22,623 bases of DNA from JBJXDT01 sp046153505 (GTDB taxonomy: Bacteria; Pseudomonadota; Gammaproteobacteria; Burkholderiales; Methylophilaceae): NCBI GenBank assembly GCA_046153505.1, contig JBJXDT010000134.1, positions 1 to 22,623 of the forward strand, given 5' to 3'. The notes under the pieces were generated by a model, which saw only the letters and a program-made list of their open reading frames with translations, was not told the DNA's origin and did no database searches. Positions 22,456-22,623 of the stretch are shown here, piece after piece; within the stretch, counting starts at the first letter, position 1, and each line of letters begins with the position of its first letter. The translations under genes were made by a program, and so were the position numbers.

Positions 22456-22623
22456 ATGATGGAGAAGATAGGCATATTATACGTGGTCGCCACGCCAATC
22501 GGCAATTTGGGAGATATAACGCTTCGCGCGCTCGACGTTTTGAAAAGTGTTGATGCAATTGCAGCGGAAGATACTCGCCATACCTCGGGATTGCTTTCGC
22601 ATTTCGGCATTAGTAAAAAACTC
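22456..22623 (+). CDS. rsmI: 16S rRNA 2'-O-methyltransferase RsmI, 3' end outside window
   Basis: The frame from ATG at 22456 is open to the end of the window (56 codons). It begins MMEKIGILYVVATPIGNLGD, then ITLRALDVLKSVDAIAAEDTR and LLSHFGI, the N-terminal signature of RsmI (YraL), a tetrapyrrole methylase-fold enzyme that methylates the 2'-OH of C1402 in 16S rRNA using SAM. The conserved TPIGNLGD and AEDTR blocks are intact. A second ATG follows immediately at 22459, so the exact start is uncertain by one codon; no Shine-Dalgarno is clear. It is divergent from yraN. Confidence 0.94.
   Translation, partial: MMEKIGILYVVATPIGNLGDITLRALDVLKSVDAIAAEDTRHTSGLLSHFGISKKL

Overview
This window looks like a chromosomal segment of a betaproteobacterium. 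It is fairly AT-rich and gene-dense, with almost no intergenic space. The best guess is a methylotroph of the Methylophilaceae (Methylotenera/Methylophilus-like). Reasons: a complete NAD-linked, molybdenum-dependent formate dehydrogenase operon (fdsG-fdsB-fdsA-fdhD-fdsD), a DUF3579 protein typical of Betaproteobacteria, and protein sequences of beta type throughout. The family assignment is an inference; no rRNA or methanol dehydrogenase gene is present to confirm it. No tRNA, rRNA, insertion sequence, prophage or CRISPR array was seen, and no gene-free stretch exceeds about 180 bases.

Layout. (1) 1-1284 (+): 3' part of a type II NADH dehydrogenase, whose stop codon interlocks with that of the next gene. 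(2) 1281-8142 (-): a co-directional block, in transcription order moaA, mobA, moeA (molybdenum cofactor synthesis), tonB-like, a bcp-type peroxiredoxin interrupted by an in-frame TAA, a PIN-PhoH ATPase, and lplT. (3) 8143-8277: a compact divergent control region with two good sigma70-type promoters back to back. (4) 8278-15095 (+): the formate dehydrogenase operon fdsGBA-fdhD-fdsD followed by a TSUP-family transporter. (5) 15078-20509 (-): an ArnT-like membrane glycosyltransferase, rpmE, rho, trxA, and a two-part protein with a divergent PilZ-like C-terminus. (6) 20596-21075 (+): a secreted TlpA/ResA-type thioredoxin. (7) 21077-22418 (-): yraN, a dolP-like BON lipoprotein and a DUF3579 gene. 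(8) 22456-end (+): the 5' part of rsmI.

How the parts work together. moaA, mobA and moeA make, load and nucleotidylate the molybdenum cofactor. The divergent operon makes the enzyme that consumes it: FdsA holds the Mo-bis-MGD site (Cys384 as Mo ligand) and a chain of Fe-S clusters, FdsB carries FMN and the NAD site, FdsG one [2Fe-2S] cluster, FdhD sulfurates the cofactor, and FdsD is the small assembly subunit. NADH from formate could feed the NDH-2 at the left edge. The shared promoter region suggests cofactor supply and apo-enzyme are controlled together.

No wholly unknown multi-gene system stands out. The points most worth a second look are the interleaved promoters and dyad between moaA and fdsG, the hairpin abutting the fdsA ribosome binding site, the TSUP transporter attached to the formate dehydrogenase operon, the nonsense codon just before the catalytic cysteine of bcp, and the divergent PilZ-like protein.
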